DNA of 64,000 nucleotides from Agrypnia vestita (GCA_016648135.1 JADDOH010023091.1:62001-126000); one strand, 5' to 3'. Counted from the first letter of the stretch, positions 42,436 through 53,133 are shown. Numbers and translations are program-made. The notes: generated by a model from the sequence alone, not told the origin.

Positions 42436-42675
42436 TTAGGTCATTAAAATTGACATTAAATATAATTTGACCACGTCTAGATATCGTTGTCTCGGGTAAA
42501 AAAGAAACTTTTTTAGCACTTCTTGCGGATTTAGTGAAAATATTCCCGATACTCTAAAGCAACTCTTAATATTTTTATTCTCATTCAACCTAATAGCTTC
42601 CGTTAATTCAACAAACAGTTTGGAAAAATGATTTTTGTTTAGTGTGGTCTGTTTTGGATTTTTTAGTTTATACAT
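42436..42675 (-). pseudogene. Pogo/jerky-type transposase C-terminal fragment
   Basis: The minus strand reads HFSKLFVELTEAIRLNE, then NIKSCFRVSGIFSLNPQEVL, matching the segment after the nuclease core of CENP-B/pogo-type transposases (usual pattern: GFRaTGIyPlN). The catalytic residues lie upstream and are absent. Confidence 0.6.
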
Positions 42676-42709
42676 GCGACGTTGGAACTAGGAATTGCAA
42701 TCCAGTATC

Positions 42710-42770
42710 ATCTTCATCCGGCCGGATTTCACCGGATTGAAACGAATCCGGTCGGATTCGTATCAAGATT
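42710..42770. mobile_element. CCGG-rich subterminal sequence, possibly a hAT end
   Basis: Alternating CCGGCCGGATTTCACCGG and AATCCGGTCGGATTCG resemble the subterminal repeats seen in some insect hAT elements. A hAT transposase lies at 44521-45110 in the right orientation for this to be its 3' end. The link is inference. Confidence 0.35.
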
Positions 42771-43296
42771 GAAACTTAATAGGACTAGGTACCTAATCAT
42801 AGTGCATTTTCCTTAAATGGAAGCGGGGTAAGAGTAAGTAATGTATTGTGATTCTAAATAATAACAGATAGAAAAATAAAACACGTATTTATTTAGAATA
42901 AAATCACTTTTTAATAATTATTCTTCGGTATTAATTGTACCTATTCAGCGAACCGTTATAAAATCAGGTAAATAATAAAGTAATCAGTCTCATTACGATG
43001 ATTATCTGTAAGTAAATAATAGCATAGTTATAATCTACGCAGACTTATAACCTCGGGGGTTTTCCGTATCGGATGTGCTGCTAGCAGAGGCGTCGCTTCG
43101 ATGTAGTGGCAGTAGGGCATGGGCTGCCTGCTTGTATGTCCTGATCCATTGAGTTGTGGAGATCAACCATAGCGTTAGCTTCACCTTCGATGTCGAACTT
43201 AATTTAATTTTTATAGTTATAATCAACTTTAGTCATAACATTAAATAATAACAAAAAAGAAGCATATGTGCTGCAATGCACGAATTAGTATAAAAA
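42771..43296. other. Flank of the viral insert, unassigned
   Basis: AT-rich. A minus-strand open frame at 43226-43035 (TQWIRTYKQAAHALLPLHRS) has no recognised motif. It could be viral 3' sequence or chance. Confidence 0.3.
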
Positions 43297-44345
43297 TCAT
43301 TTCTGTGTAAAAAACGATCTAAGGAAACAAATAGTGTTGACTGTATTGTCCCCTAACTTTTTTTTGATGATTCGAAGCCACATACCAGCGTAAACAGGGC
43401 CAAACGAACTGTACATTTGACCAAGGGCTGCGGCACCTGTATCTAAACCTGTTTCGCGTCTGTGTTCCGGTTCAATAAAATAAACTATTAAAAAATCTTG
43501 GGTTCTTGAAAGGATATCCATGTAAATTAAAATATCCTAGGAAGTGAATGTTATTGGTATGTGTACTTGTATAACTTTTGTCAACATTTAATACAGCACC
43601 AAACTTAATCTTAGATACTTCAGCGAAGACATCAGGTGAGACATTAGTTTTATATACGATAACGCTGTCATCACCTAGGAAAATCTCGTCACTAGGGTAC
43701 GAGTCTGAAACAGAAAAAAACCATACCTAGTGTAAATACAGTTAATGATACTATCTAAGATGTTTGTCCAGCATGATCCACTGGGGATACCTGCTTCTAC
43801 AAGGTAACGTATGCCATCATTATCGCGAATGGGTGTAGACACAAAATAGTCTACCATTCGCTTCCGACGTAGGTGAGATAGTTTGAGTTGACTGACCAAA
43901 CATATCCTTCGCTGTCGCGCACTTCGGCAAAATCTATACAACCAGCAATAATTGAAAAAGCATCACGGATGACCCACGGTGGAACAGGTTTGTAAAATCC
44001 TTTCCAGTCCATACAATAGTAATGGGAATCGGGGTTGCGGCCAACATGTCGTGCCGCCATTTGCGGTTTCACGACCGTAAGCTATGGGAAAATTATGTTC
44101 ATTTGACTTTATGAAATCTTGATAGGGATATACGAAACGTCCTTCCTCTATGTACACCTCTAACGGATACTCGATGGTGATACGAATCTTTTCGCGTTTA
44201 AATAAATTGGCGCTTGTTTATATAAATTTGGGAAAACAGGTTTTAAATCCCCCAATCCTTTAATGGGTTGGTTTTCAAAGCGCAGACTGGGTTTGCCAAA
44301 TAAATTGAAATTTCATCGGCTTTTTTGTTACCACGCCGCCGCTTT
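43297..44345 (-). pseudogene. Endogenous partitivirus-like RNA-dependent RNA polymerase
   Basis: An old insertion of a double-stranded RNA virus polymerase gene. Read on the minus strand in order: LFGKPSLRFENQPIKGL near the start (44310); the motif-A region CMDWKGFYKPVP (44018-43981); RMVDYFVSTPI; the motif-B region GIPSGSCWTNILDSI (43795-43750); motif C LGDDS (43678-43664); NIHFLGYFN; and GAAALGQMYSSFGPV, typical of the C-terminal part of partitivirus polymerases. The order and spacing cover most of the usual polymerase. At least four frame changes or stops break it, so no functional enzyme is encoded. No coat-protein gene was recognised. Partitivirus-like sequences are known as insect-associated viruses and as endogenous elements. 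Confidence 0.85.
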
Positions 44346-44520
44346 TGGCCAACTGCAAGTTGTTTATGGTGTGACCAAATAATAAATATTTTTTAATTTT
44401 TGTATTGCTTTGCCAAATGCGTTGGCATCTTGAAAATGGAGGTTTTTAAAACGTGGGTCCAAGATTGTTCCCAAAGCTACAAAGGTGTTAAATTCAGTGA
44501 GACCAAACCTTTTTTTAAAA
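44346..44520. other. Junction between viral insert and hAT
   Basis: Short AT-rich sequence. No motif. Confidence 0.3.
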
Positions 44521-45110
44521 TTCAGCCATATGTAGAATCAAGTAAAAGTTGCGTAGCAATTTTCGACATATCTAAGAATCTTTCTACCATATAATATAGT
44601 GAATTCCAGCATGTCTTAACGTCAAGAATAATTTTTTTAGTACATCCTTCAGGAGATCCATTATTGACCTGGATTTTTCTTAGTTTGTCTGATTGTATGA
44701 CACTGTTTTTTACCCATTTGACAGTTTCTCTAACCTTATTGATGATATCCATTATTATAGGTGAAGTTTGTTTTATAGGTGAATCTACTATTAAATTAAT
44801 AGTGTGTGCAAAGCATGGCAAATGTTTTGATCGCGGCGACCATATTAGCACCATTGTCTATTACAGCGCAAGTAACTTTAGAAAATGGTATTTGCCAATC
44901 TTTTAGAATAACGCTAAATGCATTAGATATGTACTCTGCTGTATGGTTTGATTGAAGTTCCCTGGTAGCAATATTCAAACTGGATAGAACTACTCCCTCT
45001 AAAAATGAACTTTAACACCCAAAAAATTCTTTTCATTCATGGTCTCCGTCCATATGTCGAGCGTCGCACATAACTCAATTGCATTAGATATTCTTGAAAC
45101 GTATGCCATC
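44521..45110 (-). pseudogene. hAT transposase, middle part
   Basis: The minus strand has WTETMNEKNFLGV (about 45050), TRELQSNHTAEYIS, KVTCAVIDNGANMVAAIK (the Asp-Asn-x-x-N-M motif of hAT cores), LPCFAHTINLIVDS (Cys-x-x-His region) and DVKTCWNSLYYMVERFLD (the usual TRWNS site). The BED finger at the N-terminus and the C-terminal dimerisation region are missing. Frameshifts near 44850 and 45000 inactivate it. Confidence 0.75.
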
Positions 45111-45160
45111 TTCACAATGTCATATTTGTCACAAAGTACAAATATGACATTGTGAAGATG
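45107..45160. repeat. Perfect 23-bp inverted repeat with 8-bp loop
   Basis: Arms 45107-45129 and 45138-45160 are exact inverted copies (CATCTTCACAATGTCATATT...). The left arm is hAT coding sequence (KYDIVKMAYV on the minus strand); the right arm is a fold-back duplicate of it at the breakpoint. Confidence 0.95.
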
Positions 45161-45952
45161 ATATTTTAAATTGAATTAATAATAATTATTAAAATTTAAT
45201 TTATTTTAAATTTCGCTAAAAATAAACAGTGTACATTACCTGTGTAAATATATACCCACATGTATAAGCATATAAGGGAACGTACCCATACTACGTGACC
45301 CACTTTTTGCAATTTTTAACCCCCCCTCGGTGACAACGTGTAGTATATTCCAAGACCCCCCCCCATCCCACTACAGTTTTCACGTAGTTATTCATAATAA
45401 GGTTTTGAATCATTTCTTGCTAACAAAAAATTAAAAAAAAATCATTTGGCTTATATTTGTCTTTATTAACACTCTAAATGCGGGAAAGGTAGTTCTACCC
45501 GCGCGCCTGACTGATGTTAAACAGCGGGACGGGTAGTTCTACCTTTTTAGCAGACTCTACATTAAAGGCGGGAAAGGTAGAACTACCCGATTTTTGTATG
45601 CAAATGTTGTATACCAATCTCTTGGTAAAGGTCCAAACTATATCTACATGCATAAAAAATCCCGATATACATTCACTGTACACTTTTATCTTCGTGTCCA
45701 TTAGGTAGTAAATAATCCGGCACCGCCACGGCACCGCTGTTATGAGAGGTTGTCTATACATGAATATTTAAACAAACATACGCTAAATTTAATGATTTTA
45801 TAAAAAGGGATATGTCAATACATGCTTTAAGTTTTAAACAGTAAGAAATTGATAAAGAAATTCAAAGAAATCACTTTATTACTGAATAAATTAGTGGCCG
45901 CACGAAGTCTGAAGAGAAGATAAGCGGAATGTTTTTATGACTAATGTAAGTA

Positions 45953-46738
45953 CAGTCGAACTCGGTTATAAGGAGCACGACGGGACCGACTAAATTTGCT
46001 CCTTATAGCCGGGACTCCTTATATCCGGGATAGGTAAATTTCACTTTCTAAATTTTTTTTGACTGTGATGTTATTTTCAAGAGCAGCTAAAAAAAACGTC
46101 CTTAATTTTCCAGAGCAATGAAACTGTAGAAGACGATAGTGAAAACTTTTTACAGACTTCGGAATTTTTGGTGCCGCGTTCTATTTCACGAATAATTTCG
46201 ACTTTTTCGCGAACCGAGAGACACTTTCGTTTGTTAGTGGACATGTTTCCGATAGAACAATTCGCGTTTAACTTATTAGGCTTTCAAATGCTAATACAGT
46301 AAACTGCATAAAACAAACTGTCACCTCAAATATTTTGGAAACACCCCCAGTAATCGGAGTTATATGACAGTTCTCAACATTCAGTTCGGCATCCCTTTGA
46401 TAAGAAATGCCGACAACTATTGTTTGCCTGTGCACGTGGCATTTTCGGACACACTTAATTAGGGTTCATTTTTGTGTACATCATAAAATGAACCCTAATT
46501 AAGTGCGAGCCGCTTCAAAAGCAAAGTTCATTGTTATGAGTACGTATTTGTTTTTTTTCCGTAACTCAAGCAAATATGTATGCGGAGTTTCTAAAATTTG
46601 CTCCGTATATCCGGGAATCGCGCTCTTTAAAACCGAGAACGACAGTATGGGAATATGCGCAAAACAAAATCAATTCAGTTTTGCTCACTATAGCCGAGAT
46701 CTCCTTATACCCGAGCTCATTATAACCGAGTTCGACTG
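45953..46738. mobile_element. Tigger-like pogo element (inner level of the nest)
   Basis: Inverted termini CAGTCGAACTCGGTTATAA at both ends, bordered by TA (45951-45952, 46739-46740). At 786 bp it is internally deleted and keeps only the start of its transposase. The right end of the Tigger lies 320 bp before the piggyBac ATG, so it may affect that gene's promoter. Confidence 0.9.
46077..46244 (-). pseudogene. Tigger transposase N-terminal remnant (CENP-B-type helix-turn-helix)
   Basis: The 55-residue frame begins MSTNKRKCLSVREKVEIIRE and continues IERGTKNSEVCKKFSLSSS and then VSLLWKIKD, the first helix-turn-helix of CENP-B/Tigger transposases. It stops at 46077 where the internal deletion begins. 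It is too short for general ORF searches and shows the origin of this element. Confidence 0.85.
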
Positions 46739-47058
46739 TATATTATTGTAAAATTATATCTGTCTCTGTCCTATACTTGATAATCGATACATAAAAGAGT
46801 GAGAATGCATTATGTTATTAGAGATCGAAAGAAATTCATTGTACCTACAGGTACATTTTGCTGGAGTGAAGTGTGTGTCATAAAACGAGGGTATGCGAGC
46901 CATCCACCGTAATAAATCTTTAACAAGTGGATTTGAATATTTGTATTTTTGAAAATCAGTCACATCGAATTTTAGTTCTTAAATACGAAGTTATAAAACG
47001 GGCGTGTTGTTTCTCAGCGGAATATATTTGTTATTATTATTTTTAAATTTGAAAAAAA

Positions 47059-48771
47059 ATGGCTTCTGAATATGACCAAAGTGATGACGAAATATTCGCA
47101 GATAATTTGTCTGCCCATTCTAGTGATTATTTACCTGAACTTGACAGTGATAGCTACGATACAAGTGGCAGTGAAGAATTCCCTCGCAGGAGGAGGGTGC
47201 CAGTGATGCCATTACAGTTCAGCGATTCTGAAGAAAGTGATACCGAGGAAGAGGAAGTAGGGGAATGGTCTGAAATTGACAATCCACCAGATATCGAACC
47301 ATTTTTAGGTCACGTTGGTGTTGGTGTACTACCAAGCGATGCCGAAAACATAATGGACGTAGTTAAATTGTTTATTGGAGATGATTTACTCGAAATGATG
47401 GTAGAAGAAAGTAATCGATACCGTATTCAAAACGAATCACGGATCAAAAAAATGAAGAAATCCATCAAATGGAAGCCTATAAGCCTTGTAGAGATGAAAA
47501 AAATGTTAGGATTAATTTTACTAATGGGACAAGTTCGAAAAGATACAAGAGATGAATATTGGTCAACAGATCCGAGTATTGAAACACCTATATACTCTAA
47601 AATAATGAGTCGAGATCGTTTTCGACAAATATGGCAATCGTGGCACTTTTCTAATACCGAAAACATCACGGATCCCAGCGATCGCCTCGAAAAAGTTAGA
47701 CCAATTGTGAATTATATTTTACCAAAGTTTTCTTCAGTCTACAAGCCTCAAAGAGAACTTTCTCTAGATGAAAGTATTATACCGTGGCGGGGAAGGCTTT
47801 CTTTTAAAGTGTATAATGCGTCAAAAATAATAAAATATGGAGTTCTTGTGCGTATGGTTAGTGAAGCCACTACGGGATATATTTGCAACCTCGAAATTTA
47901 CAGCGGTAAAGGAAGACTATTATTAGATACTATCCATTCGCTTCTTGGTCCATACTTAAATTTGTGGCATCAAGTATACATGGATAATTATTACAATAGT
48001 GTGCAAACTAGTGAAATACTTTTACAAAATAAAATAAGAACATGCGGAACAATGCGTATAAACCGAGGTTTTCCAGAATGCTTTAAAACAACCAATCTTA
48101 GTGTAGGCCAAAGTATTTTCCGTAGACGAAAAGATGTATTGTTACAGCAATGGAAACCTAAGAAAAATAAAGATGTTCGTATGATTTCAACAATACATTC
48201 GTCTACTGTGCTAGAAAGTCATAACATTGATTGGAGTACAAGACAGCATATTTGGAAGCCGCAATGTGTTATACAATATAACAAATATATGAAAGGCGTT
48301 GATCGTGCAGATCAGTATTTATCGTATTACTCAATAATGAGAAAAACAAAAAAATGGACCAAGAGAGTGGTTATGTTTCTATTGAATTGTGCGTTATTCA
48401 ATTCTTTTAAAGTGTATAAAACATTAAATCCGATGAAAAGACAAACCTACAAACAGTTTTTGCGCGCGGTTGGGAAATTTTGGATAGCCGACCATATTTG
48501 TGAAACCGGCACGAATGTAGAGGAACCGATACCATCCACATCAAGAAATTTAGTGAAAAATGATCCTCCAGGGAGGTTATCACTCGACATGAAAAAACAT
48601 CGGGCGATAAAAATTGTCACCGGCGGTAAAAAAAAATATCCGCAAAGACAGTGTCGTGTGTGTACTGTACATAAAAAGAAAGGATTAACGAGTTATAAGT
48701 GTATATTTTGTGACGTACCCCTTCACAGGGGTGAATGTTTTTATAAATACCATACTTTATCTAAATATTAG
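47059..48771 (+). CDS. piggyBac transposase, intact (570 residues)
   Basis: A cut-and-paste DNA transposase acting at TTAA sites in the nucleus. The ATG at 47059 has A at -3 and G at +4, after an A-rich leader. An acidic N-terminus (about residues 1-75) leads to the DDE_Tnp_1_7 core. The catalytic triad is present: Asp237 (LSLDESIIPW), Asp309 (YMDNYYNS) and Asp415 (KGVDRADQ), with spacing like other family members. The C-terminal cysteine-rich domain is complete (CRVC, CIFC, HRGECFYKYH, about residues 533-565). Length and domains are full, and no stop or frameshift is seen. It lies between TTAA-flanked termini, so the copy may be autonomous. Domestication is less likely because the termini are still present. 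Confidence 0.93.
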   Translation: MASEYDQSDDEIFADNLSAHSSDYLPELDSDSYDTSGSEEFPRRRRVPVMPLQFSDSEESDTEEEEVGEWSEIDNPPDIEPFLGHVGVGVLPSDAENIMDVVKLFIGDDLLEMMVEESNRYRIQNESRIKKMKKSIKWKPISLVEMKKMLGLILLMGQVRKDTRDEYWSTDPSIETPIYSKIMSRDRFRQIWQSWHFSNTENITDPSDRLEKVRPIVNYILPKFSSVYKPQRELSLDESIIPWRGRLSFKVYNASKIIKYGVLVRMVSEATTGYICNLEIYSGKGRLLLDTIHSLLGPYLNLWHQVYMDNYYNSVQTSEILLQNKIRTCGTMRINRGFPECFKTTNLSVGQSIFRRRKDVLLQQWKPKKNKDVRMISTIHSSTVLESHNIDWSTRQHIWKPQCVIQYNKYMKGVDRADQYLSYYSIMRKTKKWTKRVVMFLLNCALFNSFKVYKTLNPMKRQTYKQFLRAVGKFWIADHICETGTNVEEPIPSTSRNLVKNDPPGRLSLDMKKHRAIKIVTGGKKKYPQRQCRVCTVHKKKGLTSYKCIFCDVPLHRGECFYKYHTLSKY

Positions 48772-49213
48772 AATAATAGTTTTTATGTGTAAATTTATAT
48801 TATGGTGAAAGGAATAGTTATAAAAGAACATGATTGACAGATGTGATTGCCGCAATATATTTTTAAAAATTTAGGCATTTTGTTGACAGATAGTATGCAA
48901 TATCGAGGACCATACTGTGGTAAGTGAGAATTCCAAATTTCATTAAAAAATAACTAACGGTTTAGAAGATAGAACGTTTTTTCTAAAGTTTGTTTTTTTA
49001 TCACATTCCGATGGTTTTCGCCCGCTACACGTACTAGTGATACGGGAGCGGCAGCCCGCACAAAAAGTGTTAATACGGCGCTTGCTGCATGATGGCAAGA
49101 GTGCATGCATACCTATAATTACAAGTGGAAAAATATTATCAAGATAAAACTTATATCAAAATATATTGTAACCAGAACTTAATTTATAGAAACAAAAGTC
49201 CTGTTATTTTTAA

Positions 49214-49501
49214 TTAACATTTATTTTCCAACTCAATTATCTTCAACAAACACGTTCCAGTATCAATCCGCTCGGATGCATCGTAGATCACGGGGGCGGT
49301 AACATTGGGAGTTTTCTCAGACATGATTATTATCTCTTCATTGACAGCCTCGACATCTATCCACTCCACGCTTTCCTTCATGACACACAAGGCCTCCTGT
49401 GGTCTCCTGGAGAGAACCCGTAGCGGTCGCACGCGACATCCACCACACCACCAAGCATGTTTTTCGATGGTTATTGCTGCACTACAAACTATAGCTTTCA
49501 A
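49214..49501 (-). pseudogene. Unassigned ORF in the Harbinger-like outer element
   Basis: A 95-residue frame begins IVCSAAITIEKHAWWCGGCR and RVRPLRVLSRRPQE. The start loosely resembles the N-terminus of Harbinger transposases (hydrophobic helix, then W-x-RPxxxRR). The rest is not recognised. Confidence 0.35.
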
Positions 49502-50074
49502 TCAGCTGATGTCTCGGCATATGTACGTCAGTGTTGCTACCTGCGAGTTTAAAAAGTGCCAAAAACTGCGCGCCATATTTGAATGTAGTTCGAAAAAGAT
49601 GCGAGATTTCCCTAGAGGATATTGACTACGTGGTAAAAACCTAAGCCCCCCGCCCCTAATTGTGACCAAGCGTGGTATTTTGAAGATCCCCCTCTCCCCC
49701 TGAACGGGTCACGTACGTAAAATGGGTACGTTCCCTAACATACATACTATACATTTACACATTATCATATCATTCATATTACAATATACACATGTATGCA
49801 TATAATGATAGTGATAAACTAAAAATAAATACAATGAACTAATTATATATCGCACTCCTAGAACAACGATTGATTGAATTGAATAAATCAAAGGTGAAAT
49901 GATTGAGTAGATAAAGGTAGTGACTCATACACAGAAGTTAGTATTATGATCCAATTATTTCCCTCCGTTGACCTACTCACCAGCTAAGGGTTCTTGAGAT
50001 TTAATTGTTATGTTCCAATAAGAAAGGAAAAAATATTTTTAGATTATTTTTATCTGATTTGGTACCTACCTTAA

Positions 50075-51891
50075 CCCTTTATAGGTCAACTTCTTTTTTT
50101 AAAGATACGGGCATAAAAGTTTTTCTTATGTATTCTTTATTCATTTTAATGAACATAATATTTAGCACGGATCCAGTAACTGCAACAACATATCACCCAA
50201 ACTTTGAATCTTCGTTTTATTGGTTTCAAAGGCATGTACTGTTTTAGTGAACCTCTACCTTTGAAACCAATCATACTTTCATCTACAGAAAGAAATCTGC
50301 TAGGTGAAAATGCTGTTCTAAACACTAAACTAAAATGAGTCAATAGTGGCCTTATTTTATGTCGACGATCATACAGTAGACTTTCGCGTGGCAACATTTT
50401 TTGGTTGTCATTCATATGGAAGAAACGAAGAATTTTTAAAAAATCTTCTGAGGCTCATAACTTTAGCAATACGTGCAACATAAAAGTTAGCATGTATTTA
50501 ACCAATATAATCGTAAGCCAGGTAACTGGTGAAATCCCATAATTATTATGATCCCAATGAACGCTTTTAATTCCTCTATGGATAAATCAAGTGCAGCATT
50601 ATTTTGTCTCGCATATTTATTACTTTCATCAATCATGTGCTGCAGAATAACGTGAGTAACAAAATCAAAGGAAATATTTATCGGAGAAGATAAATCCACT
50701 TCAACACTAATACCTTGGTATTGGGAAAATTTGTGAGAAGTATACTCGGGAGGCGCATGATGCCATTGCTTACGCCACTTATAATTGTTTGTAGTAGATG
50801 GAGTAACTTCTGGTGATAGAGAAATATCTTGGTCATCATCTGAAGAACAATCAGCTTCGATAATATCTTCAATACAAGTAGGGTCCGCTACCGCATCGAC
50901 CGCAGAATCGAGATTATTCTCAGAAGCGCTCCTACGAACTGAATCCCGTGGACTTGCAAGACCATGTAGAATCTCATCTTCGGCATCAGAATTTCCTCCT
51001 ATATCTGAATCCTCAGCTTGGTCCTCCGTAATTCCTTCAAATAACGTCAGGAACGCGTCTTCACCCATATCTTCAAGATCCTTTACGCTAAAACCTCTAC
51101 CTCTCTCATTGTCCATTCTAAAACATAATTTTGAAAATGAAAACTTAATTTTGTGTTGCAATATAGGCTTTTACTTATAAATATAACATTCCATGACCAT
51201 ATAATTTCATTTTGAGATATGTATTTAAAAAAAATTTACAGTTTCAATGAAAACAAAAACAATCAAAATTATCCGCAATTTTTACCAAAATCATTTTATC
51301 AAAGGATGACACATATCAAATAACTCGATAGCGGTAAATTATACATAAAATATAACAAGTTACAGGGTAAGTATACCATATTATTATATTAAACTATAAG
51401 TATTGTAGTGAAGAAAGTATTTTTACTGTCTATAGTATTATAATCGAAAAGAGCCCAAATTATAGAATTTGAGGCTGGATTCTAGACAGCACACTCGATA
51501 ATTTAATTTAATTTTACTATTACATATATATTTTACTGTAAAAAAAAAAAACTATGCACCATTGTGTATAGTATAAATGTACTTACTTTGTTTTCAGTAG
51601 AAAATCACAATTTTTGAATAACAAGAGATTAAAAACAACTGTTCTTGAAAAATTGACAGCTATCGTGTCGTTAAACGGACGCTGGTCAGATAACTGACCT
51701 GGGCGCATTTTTCGCAATCTATCCAATATGTTGCGAACTTCGTAGCGTTTGGTTAGATTCAAAATCTCTGTGTGTTATCTGAGAATGATTAACATCCATA
51801 AGGGTGTTTATAACTTGCAAAATTAAAGAAATATAGACCTTAATGTTGCCGGTCTCAAAACTATCCATTTTGGCTTATGACCTATAAAGGG
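50075..51891 (-). mobile_element. Internally deleted piggyBac element with perfect termini
   Basis: Perfect 14-bp inverted termini CCCTTTATAGGTCA are directly bordered by TTAA (50071-50074 and 51892-51895). The element is 1817 bp and holds parts of a transposase on the minus strand. It is a different family from the nest copy at 45470-49069. Confidence 0.92.
50146..51161 (-). pseudogene. piggyBac transposase fragments (N-terminal and first catalytic part)
   Basis: 51161-50487 has an acidic N-terminus (MDNERGRGFSVKDLEDMGED) and the start of the core (HVILQHMIDESNKYARQNN, LSIEELKAFIGIIIIMG). 50415-50146 continues after a gap or frameshift with YDRRHKIRPLLTHFSLVF and FLSVDESMIGFKGRGSLKQY, the first catalytic Asp. 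The second and third Asp and the zinc domain are missing, so the element is non-autonomous. Confidence 0.85.
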
Positions 51892-51895
51892 TTAA

Positions 51896-52815
51896 AATTA
51901 TTTTTAATATTTCCACTAAAATGGGGAGCATCAATTTTTGTGGCTGTATTTAAAAGAACCAAAGAATCATCAAATTAATGTGGTAGGCGGATGTATTAAA
52001 TATTAATTATGTTACAGTGATCTCTAGTAATAATGATATTTATGTAAAATTAAGTCTTTACATCTCTGATGGCATCATTGTAAATGAACATCAGTGATAA
52101 ATTTACAACCATTCATCATTTTCTTTGTACTCTGTATTCTATTTTAAACTGGATTTGATGTAATTAACTTGTAAAAAAAGAGTAATTTTAAAACTCTGCC
52201 TGTTTTTAATATAGATTGTATTAAATTGGTAAGACAGACATAATTCAGTGTCAATTTTATCATTGTATCTTGTGTATATATATAATATTTATTATTATTA
52301 TAATACTTATCTATTATTATTTTAAATAAAAATATTGTCATTTTTCAACTACATAAATGTATTCTTATTTCTCTCTCAACATCCAGCCTTATTTAGAAAA
52401 AAATCCTACAATAAATGTTTGGAAAAGAGTCCAACATAAAATACCACACTCCGATCTGATAACATTTATTTGTTAATTATTGTTTATGATACAAGAATTC
52501 ATAGCGTTTTAATTCAATTGTACCGTAACATATTATAAATGCTTTAAAAAAATTTCGCACAATGTTTTCTAATTGTATATTCATTTCATAGAATGTTTCG
52601 TCCTTCTGTTGCCAAGTGAGACTTGGAAGTTCAAAAAATAATTATTAATAAAAATGCTCCCATTTTCCAAGATAAAATGAAAGAAAATCAGCTGCCCTAA
52701 ATGTAATGTGTTACAGACATTTAGTTGGGAAAATTTTCAGTTCACCCCCAATCAAGTTAAAATAAGTTTATATTACATATATATAAAATAATAAGGTCCA
52801 TGACTATGTGCCTAT
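51896..52815. other. No gene recognised
   Basis: AT-rich sequence with simple TA/TTA-rich stretches near 52270-52320. Confidence 0.4.
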
Positions 52816-53133
52816 ACAGGGCGTATCTTGAAGTCAAGCCGAAATCTACACCTTGTGACAGTCTTTTCACTCCTGTTGCTACAAATCTTTATTTCTTTTA
52901 TTATTATGTAATCCTGAATAATGCTTCTGTAAACTTTTGTCCAAAATTCAAAGCCAACTAACTGCTCCAGCTTGGGAAAAATGTCACTTTTTGACCAAAC
53001 AAGTATGCATTCAAAATCAATACTTTGCCCAGTTTTATCAGACTTATTTATTTAAATATTTTTCTGATAACTATTATGACTTGGCCTATGCCTATCACCC
53101 GATTCCGGCTTGAAGTCGAGATATGGGACATCT
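52816..53133. repeat. Inverted-repeat element of about 320 bp
   Basis: Left end ACAGGGCGTATCTTGAAG and TCAAGCCGAAATC; the right end is an inverted match (GATTCCGGCTTGAAGTCGAG, then ATATGGGACATCT). About 20 of 25 bases match. No coding potential. Target-site duplication not certain. Confidence 0.5.

Larger units (their letters stand above)
45470..49069 (+). mobile_element. Complete piggyBac element (middle level of the nest)
   Basis: TTAA at 45466-45469 and 49070-49073 borders the element. Termini are CACTCTAAATGCGGG (left) and, inverted, CACTTTTTGTGCGGG (right). The left subterminal part repeats GGTAGTTCTACC in direct and inverted form (about 45490, 45530, 45575), likely transposase-binding sites. 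It contains an intact transposase gene and a Tigger-like insertion between the left end and that gene. Confidence 0.82.
45276..49735. mobile_element. Harbinger-like element (outer level of the nest)
   Basis: Inverted termini GGGAACGTACCCAT, followed in both by ACGTGACCC slightly further in. Both ends are bordered by TAA (45273-45275 and 49736-49738), the 3-bp target-site duplication usual for PIF/Harbinger. Both subterminal parts also share C-rich tracts and CACGTAGT. The element's own sequence is only 45276-45465 and about 49074-49735; the rest is the piggyBac inside it. Confidence 0.7.

Noticed and set aside
43297..44345. Cellular reverse transcriptase or telomerase-like gene
   Set aside because: The GIPSGSCWTN and GDDS motifs and their spacing belong to RNA virus polymerases; reverse transcriptases carry YxDD.
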